This document shows positions 53,178-62,697 of a stretch of 64,000 nt of DNA, piece by piece. Within the stretch, counting starts at the first letter, position 1; the number at the start of each line of letters is the position of its first letter. Origin of the DNA: Bacteroidales bacterium UBA6428 (GTDB lineage: Bacteria; Bacteroidota; Bacteroidia; Bacteroidales; UBA932); NCBI GenBank assembly GCA_002437305.1, contig DJOW01000071.1, forward strand, positions 3,041 through 67,040. Reading direction: 5' to 3'. The translations under genes and the position numbers were made by a program. Below the pieces are notes generated by a model. That model searched no databases and was not told the origin of the DNA. It worked only from the letters and a program-made list of their open reading frames with translations.

Positions 53178-54863
53178 TTAATCGTCAAATTCATGGAACA
53201 GAGCCTGGGAAACGTTGATCATGAAATCCCCCATGGCCTCAAGTTCCGCCAAGAGATCCAGATAGTAATTGATGGCCAGAAACTTATCCGATCTTTTCTC
53301 TATCTGGAGAATGCCCTCGTCACGAAGAGTGTCCCTGGTCTTGTTTATGATGTCCTCGGCGCTGTAGGCATTGCCTATGTCCTTGAGATCACCCTCGGAG
53401 GCAAGCTGCATGTTTGAGATCATCACAGCGAAGGCCCTGTCGACCAAGTCGATCAGCAGGTTCAGCTTGCCTATCATTTCCTCGTCAAACTCAAGTTTAT
53501 GGACATGAAGTCTGGCAAGCAGGCGGCTGATGTTCTCGCAACTGTCCCCCAGGCTCTCCAACTCGCTTATTATCCTATAGATAACTTTTACCTCACTTGC
53601 TTCGTGATCATTCAAAGACTCAGTGGTGAGTCCGTTAAGAAAAGCAGCTATCTCGTACTCGAACCTGTCTGTCACTTCCTCGCATTTGACAAGTTTTTCT
53701 CTGTATTCCTCGAACTTGTCGGGATCCTTCTCACCGATGGCCGGCTTGACGTACCGGAAGCCATCGTGTGCGTTGACGGCGAAATTGACGGACTCCTTGT
53801 ATGCCTGCTCAATCGAGATGGACGGAGTTCCTATTATCCTGCCGCTGCCGATGTACTTCAGGTTGAAGTCGCCCTTCTGCGGTTCCGGCTCCTTTATCCA
53901 TTTTGTGAGCAACACCGAGAAAGGCCTGCAGAACCAGACCAAAACCAGAGTCGCAATGGTGTTGAAAAGCGTGTGGACGCTTGCGATTCCCAAGACATCA
54001 GTCATGGCCGCATCAAACCCAAAGAGAGAGGCTATCCATAAGTTGATCTTAATGAATATGTTGAAGAACACCAAGACGAAAACAACACCACACACATTGA
54101 AAACAGTGTGGGCAAGGGCAGCCCTTCTGGCCTGTACTCCCGCGTCTCTGGCAGCGATGTTGGCGCTGATTGTCGTGCCGATGTTATCGCCAAGAACCAT
54201 GGCGGCGGCCATGCTGAACGGAATCCAGCCAAAGTAGGCGAGCACCATGGTCAGAACAACCGTAGCGCTGGATGATTGAAGAACAAACGTTACGGTGATG
54301 CCTATAAGGATGAAAATCAAGACTGAACGGAACCCGTGTGAAGCAAGTGCCGAAACGAATGAGTACAGCTCGGGGGCGGACACGGCAGGAGGTATGGAGG
54401 ACTTTATGTAGATAAGCCCCACAAAAACAAGAGAAAGTCCCATGACAGCCTGGCCGGCATTTCTTACAGGAGACTTATTCGCCAATGTCATGGCAAAGCC
54501 CGCTCCGAGCATGACAAACGCAAAGGCCGCAATGTCAAGCCTGAACCCAGTAGCCGCTATGATCCAAGCGGTTACTGTGGTTCCAATGTTGGCTCCCATT
54601 ATCACGCGGATGCCTTGCACAAGCGACAGGGTAGAGACTCCCACCAGACTTGCCACAAGGATTGTCGCCGCGCTGGAGGATTGGACGACCGCCGTGATTC
54701 CGGCGCCGGACAGAACCTGCTTCAAAGGATTGTCGGATGTCATCCATTTCTCGAAGCGCCTGAGCCGGTCGCCGCAATATTTCTGGATTCCGGAGCTGAG
54801 CATCTCAAGACCGAACACAAAGAGGGCCAGGGCTCCGATCAGCGTCAGTAGTTGTAAAATCAT
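53178..54863 (-). CDS. Na+/phosphate symporter with PhoU-like domain
   Basis: The 561-residue protein has two repeats of the Na/Pi-cotransporter core with the signature QSSSA (AVVQSSSAATILVAS and FVLQSSSATVVLTMV), about eight membrane segments, and a C-terminal ~200-residue helical PhoU-like domain. It imports or exports phosphate with Na+. The frame opens at 54941, but the ATG at 54863 (MILQLLTLIGALALFVFGLE) begins the first helix. Confidence 0.92.
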   Translation of the reverse strand: MILQLLTLIGALALFVFGLEMLSSGIQKYCGDRLRRFEKWMTSDNPLKQVLSGAGITAVVQSSSAATILVASLVGVSTLSLVQGIRVIMGANIGTTVTAWIIAATGFRLDIAAFAFVMLGAGFAMTLANKSPVRNAGQAVMGLSLVFVGLIYIKSSIPPAVSAPELYSFVSALASHGFRSVLIFILIGITVTFVLQSSSATVVLTMVLAYFGWIPFSMAAAMVLGDNIGTTISANIAARDAGVQARRAALAHTVFNVCGVVFVLVFFNIFIKINLWIASLFGFDAAMTDVLGIASVHTLFNTIATLVLVWFCRPFSVLLTKWIKEPEPQKGDFNLKYIGSGRIIGTPSISIEQAYKESVNFAVNAHDGFRYVKPAIGEKDPDKFEEYREKLVKCEEVTDRFEYEIAAFLNGLTTESLNDHEASEVKVIYRIISELESLGDSCENISRLLARLHVHKLEFDEEMIGKLNLLIDLVDRAFAVMISNMQLASEGDLKDIGNAYSAEDIINKTRDTLRDEGILQIEKRSDKFLAINYYLDLLAELEAMGDFMINVSQALFHEFDD

Positions 54864-54933
54864 AGAGGGAAGTGTTTGGTATGCCTCCAAGTTAACATAA
54901 TCCAAATTGTATAACAAAGGTGGCAGGTTGTCT

Positions 54934-56124
54934 CTAAACAAGGGACACTATTGATTCTGAGTCGAATTTCTCCGGTGCGAACCCTTGTTTGAATGTCACA
55001 CCGTCACCGAGAATCTCAAATCCTGCAGCCGTCGCCATCTCATTAAGCAACCTGACGCTGGCGGCTGCCCAAGTGAACGAACCAAAGGCAAAAAAACGAC
55101 GGTTCTTGACCAATCGGTCGCAGACAGCCTCCATGAGCTGACGGACAGGCGGAAATATTCCATTATTATAGGTCGGTGATCCAAACATCAGGGTGTCATA
55201 CCTGAACACGTCACGCAAAGCGAATGAATAGCTTTCCTCATTAAGATTGTGGAGCGTGAATGGAATGCCACGATTCCTCAGGGACTCAGCCAACGCCAGA
55301 GCCGCTTTCTCAGTGTTGCCGTACATCGAACCGTAAGCCAGGCATACACCATGCTCAAGAGGCTCGTAACGGCTGAGCTTGCCGTACAAAGAGACAACCT
55401 GCGGAATGTTTCTCTCCCACACCGGTCCGTGGGTGCTGCAGATCCGTCCGATTTCCAAGCCGCCCAGCTTTCTGAGCGCGGCCTGCACCGGAGCGGCGTA
55501 TTTCCCGACTATGTTCGAATAATACCTTGTCATCTCATCCTCATATTCATTGAATATTCCGGGTCGCGAGTCAGTGACACATTCAGGAAAAGCCTTAAAC
55601 GTGCCGAAGGCGTCACCACTGAACAACGCCTTCTCCTCCGGGCACCAGGTGGCCATCGTCTCAGGCCAGTGGACCATGGGAATCATGAAAAATTGAAGCG
55701 TTACGTTCCCCAAGGAAATGGATTCACCTTCATTGATCACCTTAATTCTGTCGGTAAGCCCCTGATACCCTTCAATCATTGGCACGGCCTTGGCATCCGC
55801 CACAATCACGCAATCTGGATATTCCCTTCTAACAACGCCCTGAAGGGCACTATGGTCTGGCTCCATGTGATTGACTATGAGGTAGTCGATGTTCCTGTCC
55901 CCTATCTCTGACTTGATGTTTGAAAGGAAATCGTCCTTAAACGCGGCGGCAGCGGTGTCTATCAAGGCTATCTTCTCTCCAATGACAAGATACGAGTTGT
56001 AGCTGACGCCAAAGGGAAGCGGCCATTGCCGCTCGAAAAGTTTGGTCTGATGGTCATTCACACCAACAAAACGGATTCTTTCTGATAGTCTCATCATATA
56101 CTCTATTATATTCTGTTGTATCAT
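54934..56124 (-). CDS. Flavodiiron protein (FprA family)
   Basis: The 396-residue protein has an N-terminal metallo-beta-lactamase-like diiron domain (NHMEPDHS with H-x-E-x-D-H, further His and Asp ligands in MVHWPE, SGDAFG and STHGP). A C-terminal flavodoxin domain follows (AYGSMYGNTEKAA, FGSPTYNNG). It reduces O2 to water or NO to N2O, protecting an anaerobe. In-frame ATGs also occur at 56097 and 56094; 56124 is kept because the -7 box lies 39 bp further upstream. Confidence 0.94.
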   Translation of the reverse strand: MIQQNIIEYMMRLSERIRFVGVNDHQTKLFERQWPLPFGVSYNSYLVIGEKIALIDTAAAAFKDDFLSNIKSEIGDRNIDYLIVNHMEPDHSALQGVVRREYPDCVIVADAKAVPMIEGYQGLTDRIKVINEGESISLGNVTLQFFMIPMVHWPETMATWCPEEKALFSGDAFGTFKAFPECVTDSRPGIFNEYEDEMTRYYSNIVGKYAAPVQAALRKLGGLEIGRICSTHGPVWERNIPQVVSLYGKLSRYEPLEHGVCLAYGSMYGNTEKAALALAESLRNRGIPFTLHNLNEESYSFALRDVFRYDTLMFGSPTYNNGIFPPVRQLMEAVCDRLVKNRRFFAFGSFTWAAASVRLLNEMATAAGFEILGDGVTFKQGFAPEKFDSESIVSLV

Positions 56125-56162
56125 GTACCAATCCTCTTAGCGACGGCCGGACATGTGAACGA

Positions 56163-56170
56163 CAAATTTA
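56163..56170 (-). promoter_or_regulatory. -7 box of flavodiiron gene
   Basis: TAAATTTG on the minus strand. It shares its upstream region with the divergent rarA box at 56193-56200. Confidence 0.6.
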
Positions 56171-56192
56171 CGAAACTTATTCCGCTTTTTCT

Positions 56193-56200
56193 TAAATTTG
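56193..56200 (+). promoter_or_regulatory. -7 box of rarA
   Basis: TAAATTTG on the plus strand, followed by an AT-rich ~100-nt leader to the rarA ATG. Confidence 0.55.
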
Positions 56201-56304
56201 CGTCCTGGTAACAACAAAAAAGGATGGCATTTAGGATTAACATAAGTGTTACCTAATTTAACAATGTTGTTTTATGCATTATATTAAAATTATTTAATTG
56301 TAAT

Positions 56305-57627
56305 ATGTCGGATAACCACCAAAATACTGGACAAAGTAAAATGCTCCCTCCGCTGCCGGAGAGAATGAGACCCAAGAGCCTTTCCGAATATGTCGGACAA
56401 AGGCACCTCATAGGCGAAGGTTGCATCCTAAGGAAGATGATCGAGAACGGCAACCTGTCTTCGTTCATTCTTTGGGGCCCGCCGGGAGTCGGGAAAACCA
56501 CACTCGCAGGAATAATCGCGCACTCCCTGTCGCGCGACTTCTACACCCTGTCCGCGGTCAGCTCCGGAGTGAAAGATGTGCGCGATGTGATAGACAAGGC
56601 CAAAAGCGCATCTGTGTTCTCCGGCGGCGCCGCGCCTATACTCTTCATCGATGAGATCCACCGCTTCAACAAAGCCCAGCAGGACGCTCTCCTCGGCGCT
56701 GTGGAGAACGGCACGATTGTCTTGATAGGAGCCACGACCGAGAATCCTTCTTTCGAGGTGATAACTCCCCTGCTGTCACGATGCCAGGTCTTCGTGCTCA
56801 AATCATTGGATGTCGAAGATCTACAGGCGCTGCTCGACAGGGCGCTTAGGAACGACGTGCTCCTTAAGGAGAAGGACATAGAGATCAAGGAAAGAGAGGC
56901 ACTTTTCCGTTACAGTGGAGGAGACGGAAGAAAGCTGCTTAATGTGCTTGAGCTGGTGGTCGATTCATTCTCAGGGAATGAATCAACCATAGTCATTGAC
57001 AATGACAAGGTTACCGGCTGCATCCAAGAGAACGCCGCTATTTACGACAAGAACGGCGAGATGCACTACGACATAATCTCGGCTTTCATAAAATCAATCC
57101 GCGGATCAGATCCAAACGCAGCGGTCTACTATCTGGCAAGAATGCTGGACGGCGGAGAGGACCCGCTTTTCATTGCAAGAAGGCTCTGCATCTCGGCGGC
57201 GGAGGATGTGGGTCTTGCCAACCCGAACGCATTGCTGCTTGCCGAGTCCTGTTTCCGGATAGTCCATCAAATCGGCATGCCTGAAGCCAGGATACCGCTT
57301 TCAGAAGTCACAATCTACCTGGCAAGCTCCCCAAAGAGCAACGCAGCATACATGGCTATTAACAAAGCCATTGCGGAAGTCAATTCAAACAAGGCTCCAA
57401 TTGTCCCTCTCTACCTGAGGAATGCCCCGACAAAACTCATGGAGGAACTTGGCTACGCTGATGGCTACAAGTATGCCCATGACTATCCCGGGCATTTCAC
57501 CGACTTGGAGTTCATGCCATCCGGACTGGAGGGCACAGTGTTCTATGAGCCCGCCCAGAATCCTCAGGAAGACAGGCTTAAGGCTTACCTTGCCGCGTGC
57601 TGGCCCAAGTACTACTCAAAAAAGTAA
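56305..57627 (+). CDS. rarA: Replication-associated recombination protein RarA/MgsA
   Basis: The 440-residue clamp-loader-like AAA+ ATPase has Walker A GPPGVGKTT, Walker B LFIDEIHRFNKAQQDALL and sensor GATTENPSF. The C-terminal tetramerisation region has AARMLDGGEDPLFIARRL-type sequence and the YPGHF motif. It acts at stalled forks. It is divergent from the flavodiiron gene. Confidence 0.96.
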   Translation: MSDNHQNTGQSKMLPPLPERMRPKSLSEYVGQRHLIGEGCILRKMIENGNLSSFILWGPPGVGKTTLAGIIAHSLSRDFYTLSAVSSGVKDVRDVIDKAKSASVFSGGAAPILFIDEIHRFNKAQQDALLGAVENGTIVLIGATTENPSFEVITPLLSRCQVFVLKSLDVEDLQALLDRALRNDVLLKEKDIEIKEREALFRYSGGDGRKLLNVLELVVDSFSGNESTIVIDNDKVTGCIQENAAIYDKNGEMHYDIISAFIKSIRGSDPNAAVYYLARMLDGGEDPLFIARRLCISAAEDVGLANPNALLLAESCFRIVHQIGMPEARIPLSEVTIYLASSPKSNAAYMAINKAIAEVNSNKAPIVPLYLRNAPTKLMEELGYADGYKYAHDYPGHFTDLEFMPSGLEGTVFYEPAQNPQEDRLKAYLAACWPKYYSKK

Positions 57628-57648
57628 CATATTTTACTATTTTTTCAT

Positions 57649-57656
57649 TAAATTTG
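57649..57656 (+). promoter_or_regulatory. -7 box of Ca/Na antiporter gene
   Basis: TAAATTTG on the plus strand, 22 bp before the ATG at 57679. Confidence 0.6.
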
Positions 57657-57678
57657 CGGTTTGTTAATCTCATAGAGA

Positions 57679-58662
57679 ATGATTACTGAAATTCTTATCT
57701 TGATCGCAGGGCTCGCGATGGTCGTCCTCGGGGCAGACTGGCTTGTCGACGGCTCCACATCCGTGGCGAGAAAGGCTGGTCTGAGCGAGTTTGTCATCGG
57801 CCTGACCATCGTGGGAATAGGCACGTCCTCACCCGAACTCGTTGTAAGCCTTGCCGGAGCCCTGAAAGGCAACGCCGACATCGCTGTCGGCAACATCGTA
57901 GGCTCCAACATATTCAACGCACTTTTCATTCTCGGATTCACAGCCCTGGTAAGGCCTTTGGGCATGACAAGGGAAAACGTCCGGATCGACATTCCGATCA
58001 ACATAATTGTCAGTGTCATCCTCATTGTTCTCGGAATGCATGCCACCCTTTTCGGAATCGGCAAGGACAACACGTTATCCAGAATGGATGGCATTGTGTT
58101 CCTGACACTTTTCGCTGCCTACATGTTCTGGTCCTTCAAGTCTGGTAAGTCGGATGAGGCAGAAACGGCGGAAAAAGATGACAGAAAACTTTGGATTGCC
58201 GCGCTGATGGTCTTGGCAGGCTTGGCCGCGCTGATTTTCGGAGGCGACATATTCGTAGACAGCGCTACAGACATAGCCCGCAGGCTCAACATCAGTGACA
58301 AATTCATAGCGGTGACAATCCTCGCAGGCGGCACCTCCATGCCCGAACTCGTCACATGTGTCGTGGCCGCCGTGAAGAAAAAGGGACAGCTCGCGCTTGG
58401 AAACATCCTGGGCTCAAACATCTGCAACATACTACTGATCCTTGGAGCGTCGGCCCTTGTCTATAGACCGCTTCCTGGTTCACCGTCAGGACTTTCATTC
58501 GCCAACATGACCTTTGTGGACCTCGGCATACTGCTTCTTGGCGCCATTCTCATCTGGATCAGCGCATTCACCGGCAAGGGAAGAAAACTGGACAGGATTG
58601 AGGGCCTGGCATTCATAGCATGCTTCGCAGGCTACATGGCATGGCTTATTAAAAATCTTTAA
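57679..58662 (+). CDS. Calcium/sodium antiporter (CaCA, YrbG family)
   Basis: The 327-residue protein has ten or so membrane segments and the two inverted alpha repeats GIGTSSPELVVS and AGGTSMPELVTC with their ion-binding Glu. A short charged loop (KSGKSDEAETAEKDDRK) separates the halves. It exchanges Ca2+ and Na+ across the inner membrane. The cysteate synthase gene begins 24 bp later and may be co-transcribed. Confidence 0.93.
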   Translation: MITEILILIAGLAMVVLGADWLVDGSTSVARKAGLSEFVIGLTIVGIGTSSPELVVSLAGALKGNADIAVGNIVGSNIFNALFILGFTALVRPLGMTRENVRIDIPINIIVSVILIVLGMHATLFGIGKDNTLSRMDGIVFLTLFAAYMFWSFKSGKSDEAETAEKDDRKLWIAALMVLAGLAALIFGGDIFVDSATDIARRLNISDKFIAVTILAGGTSMPELVTCVVAAVKKKGQLALGNILGSNICNILLILGASALVYRPLPGSPSGLSFANMTFVDLGILLLGAILIWISAFTGKGRKLDRIEGLAFIACFAGYMAWLIKNL

Positions 58663-58686
58663 TGAATATTTCAACACATAATACCG

Positions 58687-59970
58687 ATGAAATTCAAACC
58701 AACAAATTACCAGCTAATGAACGTCGGCACGGGAAAGGTTTTTCAGGATGCCGGCTGGACTCTGGCGGATCCGGAGGCTGGCGCGCCGTCATTGGTGCGG
58801 GCCGTGTATGAGAATGAGAAGTTCAGCCCTCGCGAGGACCTAAAGGGGCTTTACAGATACGCCGAATGGCTTCCAGTCAACAGGACGTTGAAGAATTCCC
58901 ATGCCCCGGTCACCTATAAGAGCAAGGGTCTGGCAGAACTTCTCGGAATGGACAATCTGTTCATAACCCTGTCAGGGTACGTCCCCAAGCGTGGCGCCAA
59001 GATGGAGACATGCTCCTTCAAAGAGACGGAGGCGTTCTCCGTCTGCGCAAGGCTGCCGAAAAACGACAAGCGCATCCTTGTTGTCCAGTCAGCCGGCAAC
59101 ACCGCAAGGGCTTTCGCCCGCGTCTGCTCGGACAACGACATCCCTATAGTCATATGTATCCCCAATGACAACATCAGCGACCTGTGGTTCCTCAAAAGGC
59201 TCAAGCCATGCGTCAAGGTGATCGCCACACCTAACGGGACCGACTATTACGATGCCATAGCCCTTGGAGAAAAGCTATGCAAGGACCCACGCTATCTTGC
59301 CGAGGGAGGCGCCAAGAATGTCGCAAGAAGAGACGGCATGGGCACCACGCTGCTGAGTGCGGTTGAAGTCATCGGAAGGATTCCTGACGCTTATTTCCAG
59401 GCTGTAGGCAGCGGAACAGGCGCGATCGCGGCCTGGGAGAACGCATGCAGGCTTGCCAAGGACGGACGCTTCGGAGAGAACAAGATGAGGGTGTACTGTT
59501 CCCAGAACGCGCCGTTCACCTTAATGTACGACTCATGGAAAGCCGGTTCGAGGGATCTCGTTCCGATCACCCCGGAAGAGTCCAGAAAGGACTCCGAGGT
59601 GATTCTCGCCAAGGTGCTTTCCAACAGAAAGCCACCTTACAGCCTTGCCGGCGGCCTGTTCGACACTCTTAAGGAATCCAACGGGGATTTCTTCAAGGTG
59701 ACAAACGACGACATAGTCTACTGGATGCTTCAGTTCTTCAACAAGGAAGGCTATGACATTTTCCCTGCGGCTGCCACCGCTGTTGCGGCATTGAAGAAGG
59801 CTCTTGAGGATGGTTCTGTCAAGAAAAATGAGACGGTCATGCTCAACATCACAGGCGCGGGCATGCTCAACGCCACCAGCAAGGGCTTCGAGCTTAAGCA
59901 GCCTGACCTGATCCTCAGCACGGAGCTTTCCTCGGAGGAAGTCATAGCCAGCGTGGACAGACTGTTCTAA
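58687..59970 (+). CDS. Probable cysteate synthase (threonine-synthase-like PLP enzyme)
   Basis: The 427-residue fold-II PLP enzyme has the Schiff-base lysine in CSFKE (Lys112), SAGNTARAF (135-143) and the phosphate-binding AVGSGTG (239-245). Threonine synthases have F-K-D in place of FKE and differ through the substrate region. The segments PVTYKSKGLA, LSGYVPKRGAKMETCSFKE, EGGAKNVARRDGMGT and NRKPPYSLAGGLFD match, as I remember it, the cysteate synthase family of methanogens and Bacteroidota. That enzyme makes L-cysteate from O-phosphoserine and sulfite. In Bacteroidota cysteate feeds sulfonolipids (capnine, sulfobacins). The acyltransferase for the next step is not recognisable in the window. 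Threonine synthase is the alternative. Confidence 0.8.
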   Translation: MKFKPTNYQLMNVGTGKVFQDAGWTLADPEAGAPSLVRAVYENEKFSPREDLKGLYRYAEWLPVNRTLKNSHAPVTYKSKGLAELLGMDNLFITLSGYVPKRGAKMETCSFKETEAFSVCARLPKNDKRILVVQSAGNTARAFARVCSDNDIPIVICIPNDNISDLWFLKRLKPCVKVIATPNGTDYYDAIALGEKLCKDPRYLAEGGAKNVARRDGMGTTLLSAVEVIGRIPDAYFQAVGSGTGAIAAWENACRLAKDGRFGENKMRVYCSQNAPFTLMYDSWKAGSRDLVPITPEESRKDSEVILAKVLSNRKPPYSLAGGLFDTLKESNGDFFKVTNDDIVYWMLQFFNKEGYDIFPAAATAVAALKKALEDGSVKKNETVMLNITGAGMLNATSKGFELKQPDLILSTELSSEEVIASVDRLF

Positions 59971-60002
59971 ATCATCTCACAGCCTTCAACAGGCTTTAAA
60001 AA

Positions 60003-60058
60003 AAGACACAGGTTTCTCAATTATTGCGCGTTTACAAAAATTGAGAAACCTGTGTCTT
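60003..60058 (-). terminator. Long perfect hairpin between cysteate synthase and acyltransferase genes
   Basis: Perfect 20-bp arms (60003-60022 and 60039-60058, core GACACAGGTTTCTC) with a 16-nt loop. On the minus strand the stem is followed by TTTTTTTAAA, so it terminates the acyltransferase gene. On the plus strand no T-run follows. The stem is long for a terminator. Confidence 0.75.
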
Positions 60059-60153
60059 CGCTGTATATACTGATTCCTTAAAATGCAAAAAAATAAGAAT
60101 AACACAAATGTTAACAATAGAAACTATTTTGTTTTACTATTTGCAAAACAGCT

Positions 60154-61326
60154 TCATTCGTACCTTAGAGGCTCTCCTGAGACAAGTCGCTCCTTGGACA
60201 CGACAGGATTGGAATAAATTCGAAGGAAGATGTCCTTCAGCTCCGCGCGGTTGAGCCTGCGCTCAACTTTGTCAAGTTTATGCTCGGTGTACTCTGTAAA
60301 TTTTTCCACATCCTCCGGAGTGTACAGCTCCGCGTACTTGTAGCTGTGATTGACAAGATCGTAGGCGATGTAGTTAGTCTTCCATAATTGGTATCCGGCA
60401 ATGATCCTCTTGTCAATCGCATGCCGGATGGCCTGATAACGGTCGTTCTTGTCGCAACGGGAAGCCAGCTCGATCTCCTCAGTAGACAAAGGCAGACCGA
60501 AATTCAAGTGGACATTGCCTTTCTGCTGGCGGATTCCGATCACTATGCTGTGCAAGTCCTCAGTTCGGGTCTTGACGTATTTCTGGGTCCTGGAAATAAG
60601 GATCTCGCGCGCTTTACGGATGTCGCACGGCTCATATTCATAAGAGATGCTGAGAGGCACAATGTTCAGCTCGGAGAAATTCTCCTTAAATGACTTAGTA
60701 CCGCTCATGTCGAGCATCTTAAGCAGTCCCTGCTCTGTGGTGTCTATCCCATCTTTAGTCCGCCCCTGCCTCTGGGCCAGCCAGATAGAGGATTTACCGG
60801 AAGTGATTGTCTGGCGGATGTACTTGGACAGAACCTGTGACGACAGGTACAACTCCCTGGCGGAGATGCCACGGATCACCCGTATCATCCTGTTGGAGCG
60901 GAGAAGGTATTCGACCGTCTTGCTCTGCTTGATGAGATTGTCACCAACGCAGATCTCTGTCATCGGAATACCGTTCCTGAACAGGACCAGCTGGGTTATG
61001 GCCGGATCTAGAATGATGTCCCTGTGGTTGGACATGGCCAAGAACTTGCCTTTGAGCTCTTTGATGTAGCTTATGCCATCGTAGGAGAAATTGTGTATTG
61101 TATTGTCCATGACCCAGGTCACTGCCTTGTTCATCACAATCTCCTGAAACTCATCAATGCTGTGGACACCTTTCAGGGCGTTCCGAAGATAGGTTATCGG
61201 CTCGTCGGGGAAAAGATATTCGGAAATCGCTAGTACAGCGGGATGGTTGGCGACCTTGTTCAGGGCCTCAACCGCTTCGGCATCATTATAAGGACAGATG
61301 CTCTCAAATTCAGATGAATCAGCCAT
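60154..61326 (-). CDS. PlsC-like (lyso)phospholipid acyltransferase family protein
   Basis: The 390-residue protein has the acyltransferase motif NHRDIILDP (standing for N-H-x4-D) and a later WLAQRQGRTKDG corresponding to the E-G-T-R-S region. The C-terminal ~130 residues are charged and helical (YTEHKLDKVERRLNR). There is no clear membrane segment. Relatives are annotated 1-acyl-glycerol-3-phosphate acyltransferase; the acyl acceptor is unknown. It has its own -7 box and a long hairpin terminator. Confidence 0.78.
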   Translation of the reverse strand: MADSSEFESICPYNDAEAVEALNKVANHPAVLAISEYLFPDEPITYLRNALKGVHSIDEFQEIVMNKAVTWVMDNTIHNFSYDGISYIKELKGKFLAMSNHRDIILDPAITQLVLFRNGIPMTEICVGDNLIKQSKTVEYLLRSNRMIRVIRGISARELYLSSQVLSKYIRQTITSGKSSIWLAQRQGRTKDGIDTTEQGLLKMLDMSGTKSFKENFSELNIVPLSISYEYEPCDIRKAREILISRTQKYVKTRTEDLHSIVIGIRQQKGNVHLNFGLPLSTEEIELASRCDKNDRYQAIRHAIDKRIIAGYQLWKTNYIAYDLVNHSYKYAELYTPEDVEKFTEYTEHKLDKVERRLNRAELKDIFLRIYSNPVVSKERLVSGEPLRYE

Positions 61327-61352
61327 AATAAACCAATCATTTGTTATCTATG

Positions 61353-61360
61353 CAAAAGTA
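61353..61360 (-). promoter_or_regulatory. -7 box of acyltransferase gene
   Basis: TACTTTTG on the minus strand, 26 bp before the ATG at 61326. Confidence 0.5.
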
Positions 61361-61403
61361 AGCAATTTGCTTATAATCCGCAATGGGTTCTATAACACAA
61401 TAA

Positions 61404-62627
61404 CTACACAACCTGCGATTCTCTCCGGAAAAGAAGCGAACTGTCTCCGTAGCTGAGGAAACGGAAGCCGTGTCCGAGCGCATAATCATAAATGGCCTTC
61501 CAGTCCCCTCCAACAAACGCGGAAACCAACAGAATCAGAGTGCTTTCAGGTTGATGGAAATTTGTGATCAAGATATCCACCAGCCTGAAACGGAAACCCG
61601 GCACAATAATGATCCTTGTGCCGACTTTGAGCTCATCCAGTCCTTTGCCCTCCAAATAAGCGATCAGAGCGTCAAGAGACTCTTCAGTTGAATATGAGTA
61701 CTCTCGCTCATATGGCGCCCATTGGCCAACATCCTCAGGCATGCCTTTCTCGATGCAGCTTACTCCCACATAGTACAAAGACTCCAAGGTACGGACGGAT
61801 GTCGTTCCGACCGCGATCAATTTTCCTTTATTGGCGCGTATGCGCTTCAGAAGATCAAGCCTGACCACGAACGGCTCCCTGTGCATCGGGTGATCCGCAA
61901 CGTCCGAGCTTTTGACTGGAAGAAAGGTTCCGGCTCCGACATGGAGGCAGACATTCCCGCAGTCAATGCCCTTGGCCGCGATCGCGTCCAACACGGCCTT
62001 GGTGAAATGCAGTCCTGCGGTAGGCGCGGCGACTGAGCCTCGGATGCGCGCGTACAGAGTCTGGTAGCGCTCCGCGTCGATAGATTCAGTTTCTCTGTTC
62101 AAGTACGGTGGGATCGGAACGGTGCCGCACAACTCGAGGACGCGGGAGAAAGGATTGCCATCCTTCCATGAAAACTCCACGACACCTGTCTCTCCGTTAC
62201 GATCCACCAGACTGGCTTTCAAGTCCATAGCGGTGATCATCCCGTTCCCGTCCGGATTATATAAAGAAAGCACGTCATTCTTCCAGCGCTTTGCGTTGCC
62301 TATCACACACTTCCAACGGCAAAGCGCCGTGGAGGCGAATGCCGTGTTGTATTCAGGAGGATTGACAGGCTCAAGGCAGAATATCTCGATGTGCGCTCCC
62401 GTCTCACGCTGGAAACGCAGCCTCGCCGGCACAACCTTAGTGTCATTGAACACCATAATCGCGCCGGAAGGCAGAAGTGAAGGAATTTCCTTGAATATGA
62501 ACTCATCAACCTTGCCATCCCTGTAGCGGAGGAGCTTTGACGCATCACGCTCGGAAAGCGGATACTTTGCGATCCGCTCGTCCGGTAGAGTGTAGTTGTA
62601 GTCCTCTATTTTAACAGAAGGTATCAT
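61404..62627 (-). CDS. queA: S-adenosylmethionine:tRNA ribosyltransferase-isomerase QueA
   Basis: QueA transfers and isomerises the ribosyl group of SAM onto preQ1-modified tRNA in queuosine synthesis. The 407-residue protein has the family's LPDERIAKYPLSERDASKLL start, MVFNDTKVVPARL, SVAAPTAGLHFT, VGAGTFLPV, TTSVRTLE and NFHQPESTLILLVSAF. Length is slightly above the usual ~350 because of an insertion near residues 90-130. It is monocistronic with a -7 box at 62653-62660. Confidence 0.96.
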   Translation of the reverse strand: MIPSVKIEDYNYTLPDERIAKYPLSERDASKLLRYRDGKVDEFIFKEIPSLLPSGAIMVFNDTKVVPARLRFQRETGAHIEIFCLEPVNPPEYNTAFASTALCRWKCVIGNAKRWKNDVLSLYNPDGNGMITAMDLKASLVDRNGETGVVEFSWKDGNPFSRVLELCGTVPIPPYLNRETESIDAERYQTLYARIRGSVAAPTAGLHFTKAVLDAIAAKGIDCGNVCLHVGAGTFLPVKSSDVADHPMHREPFVVRLDLLKRIRANKGKLIAVGTTSVRTLESLYYVGVSCIEKGMPEDVGQWAPYEREYSYSTEESLDALIAYLEGKGLDELKVGTRIIIVPGFRFRLVDILITNFHQPESTLILLVSAFVGGDWKAIYDYALGHGFRFLSYGDSSLLFRRESQVV

Positions 62628-62652
62628 CTCATCGAGATTTTAAAATTTCATG

Positions 62653-62660
62653 CAAAGTTA
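62653..62660 (-). promoter_or_regulatory. -7 box of queA
   Basis: TAACTTTG on the minus strand, 25 bp before the queA ATG. Confidence 0.55.
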
Positions 62661-62697
62661 ACCTAAGTATAAGAAATATCAAATTTCAGAATACATT

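Noticed and set aside
60003..60058. CRISPR-like or transposon terminal repeat
   Set aside because: Only one pair of arms, no transposase or spacer array; a T7 run on the minus strand supports a terminator.
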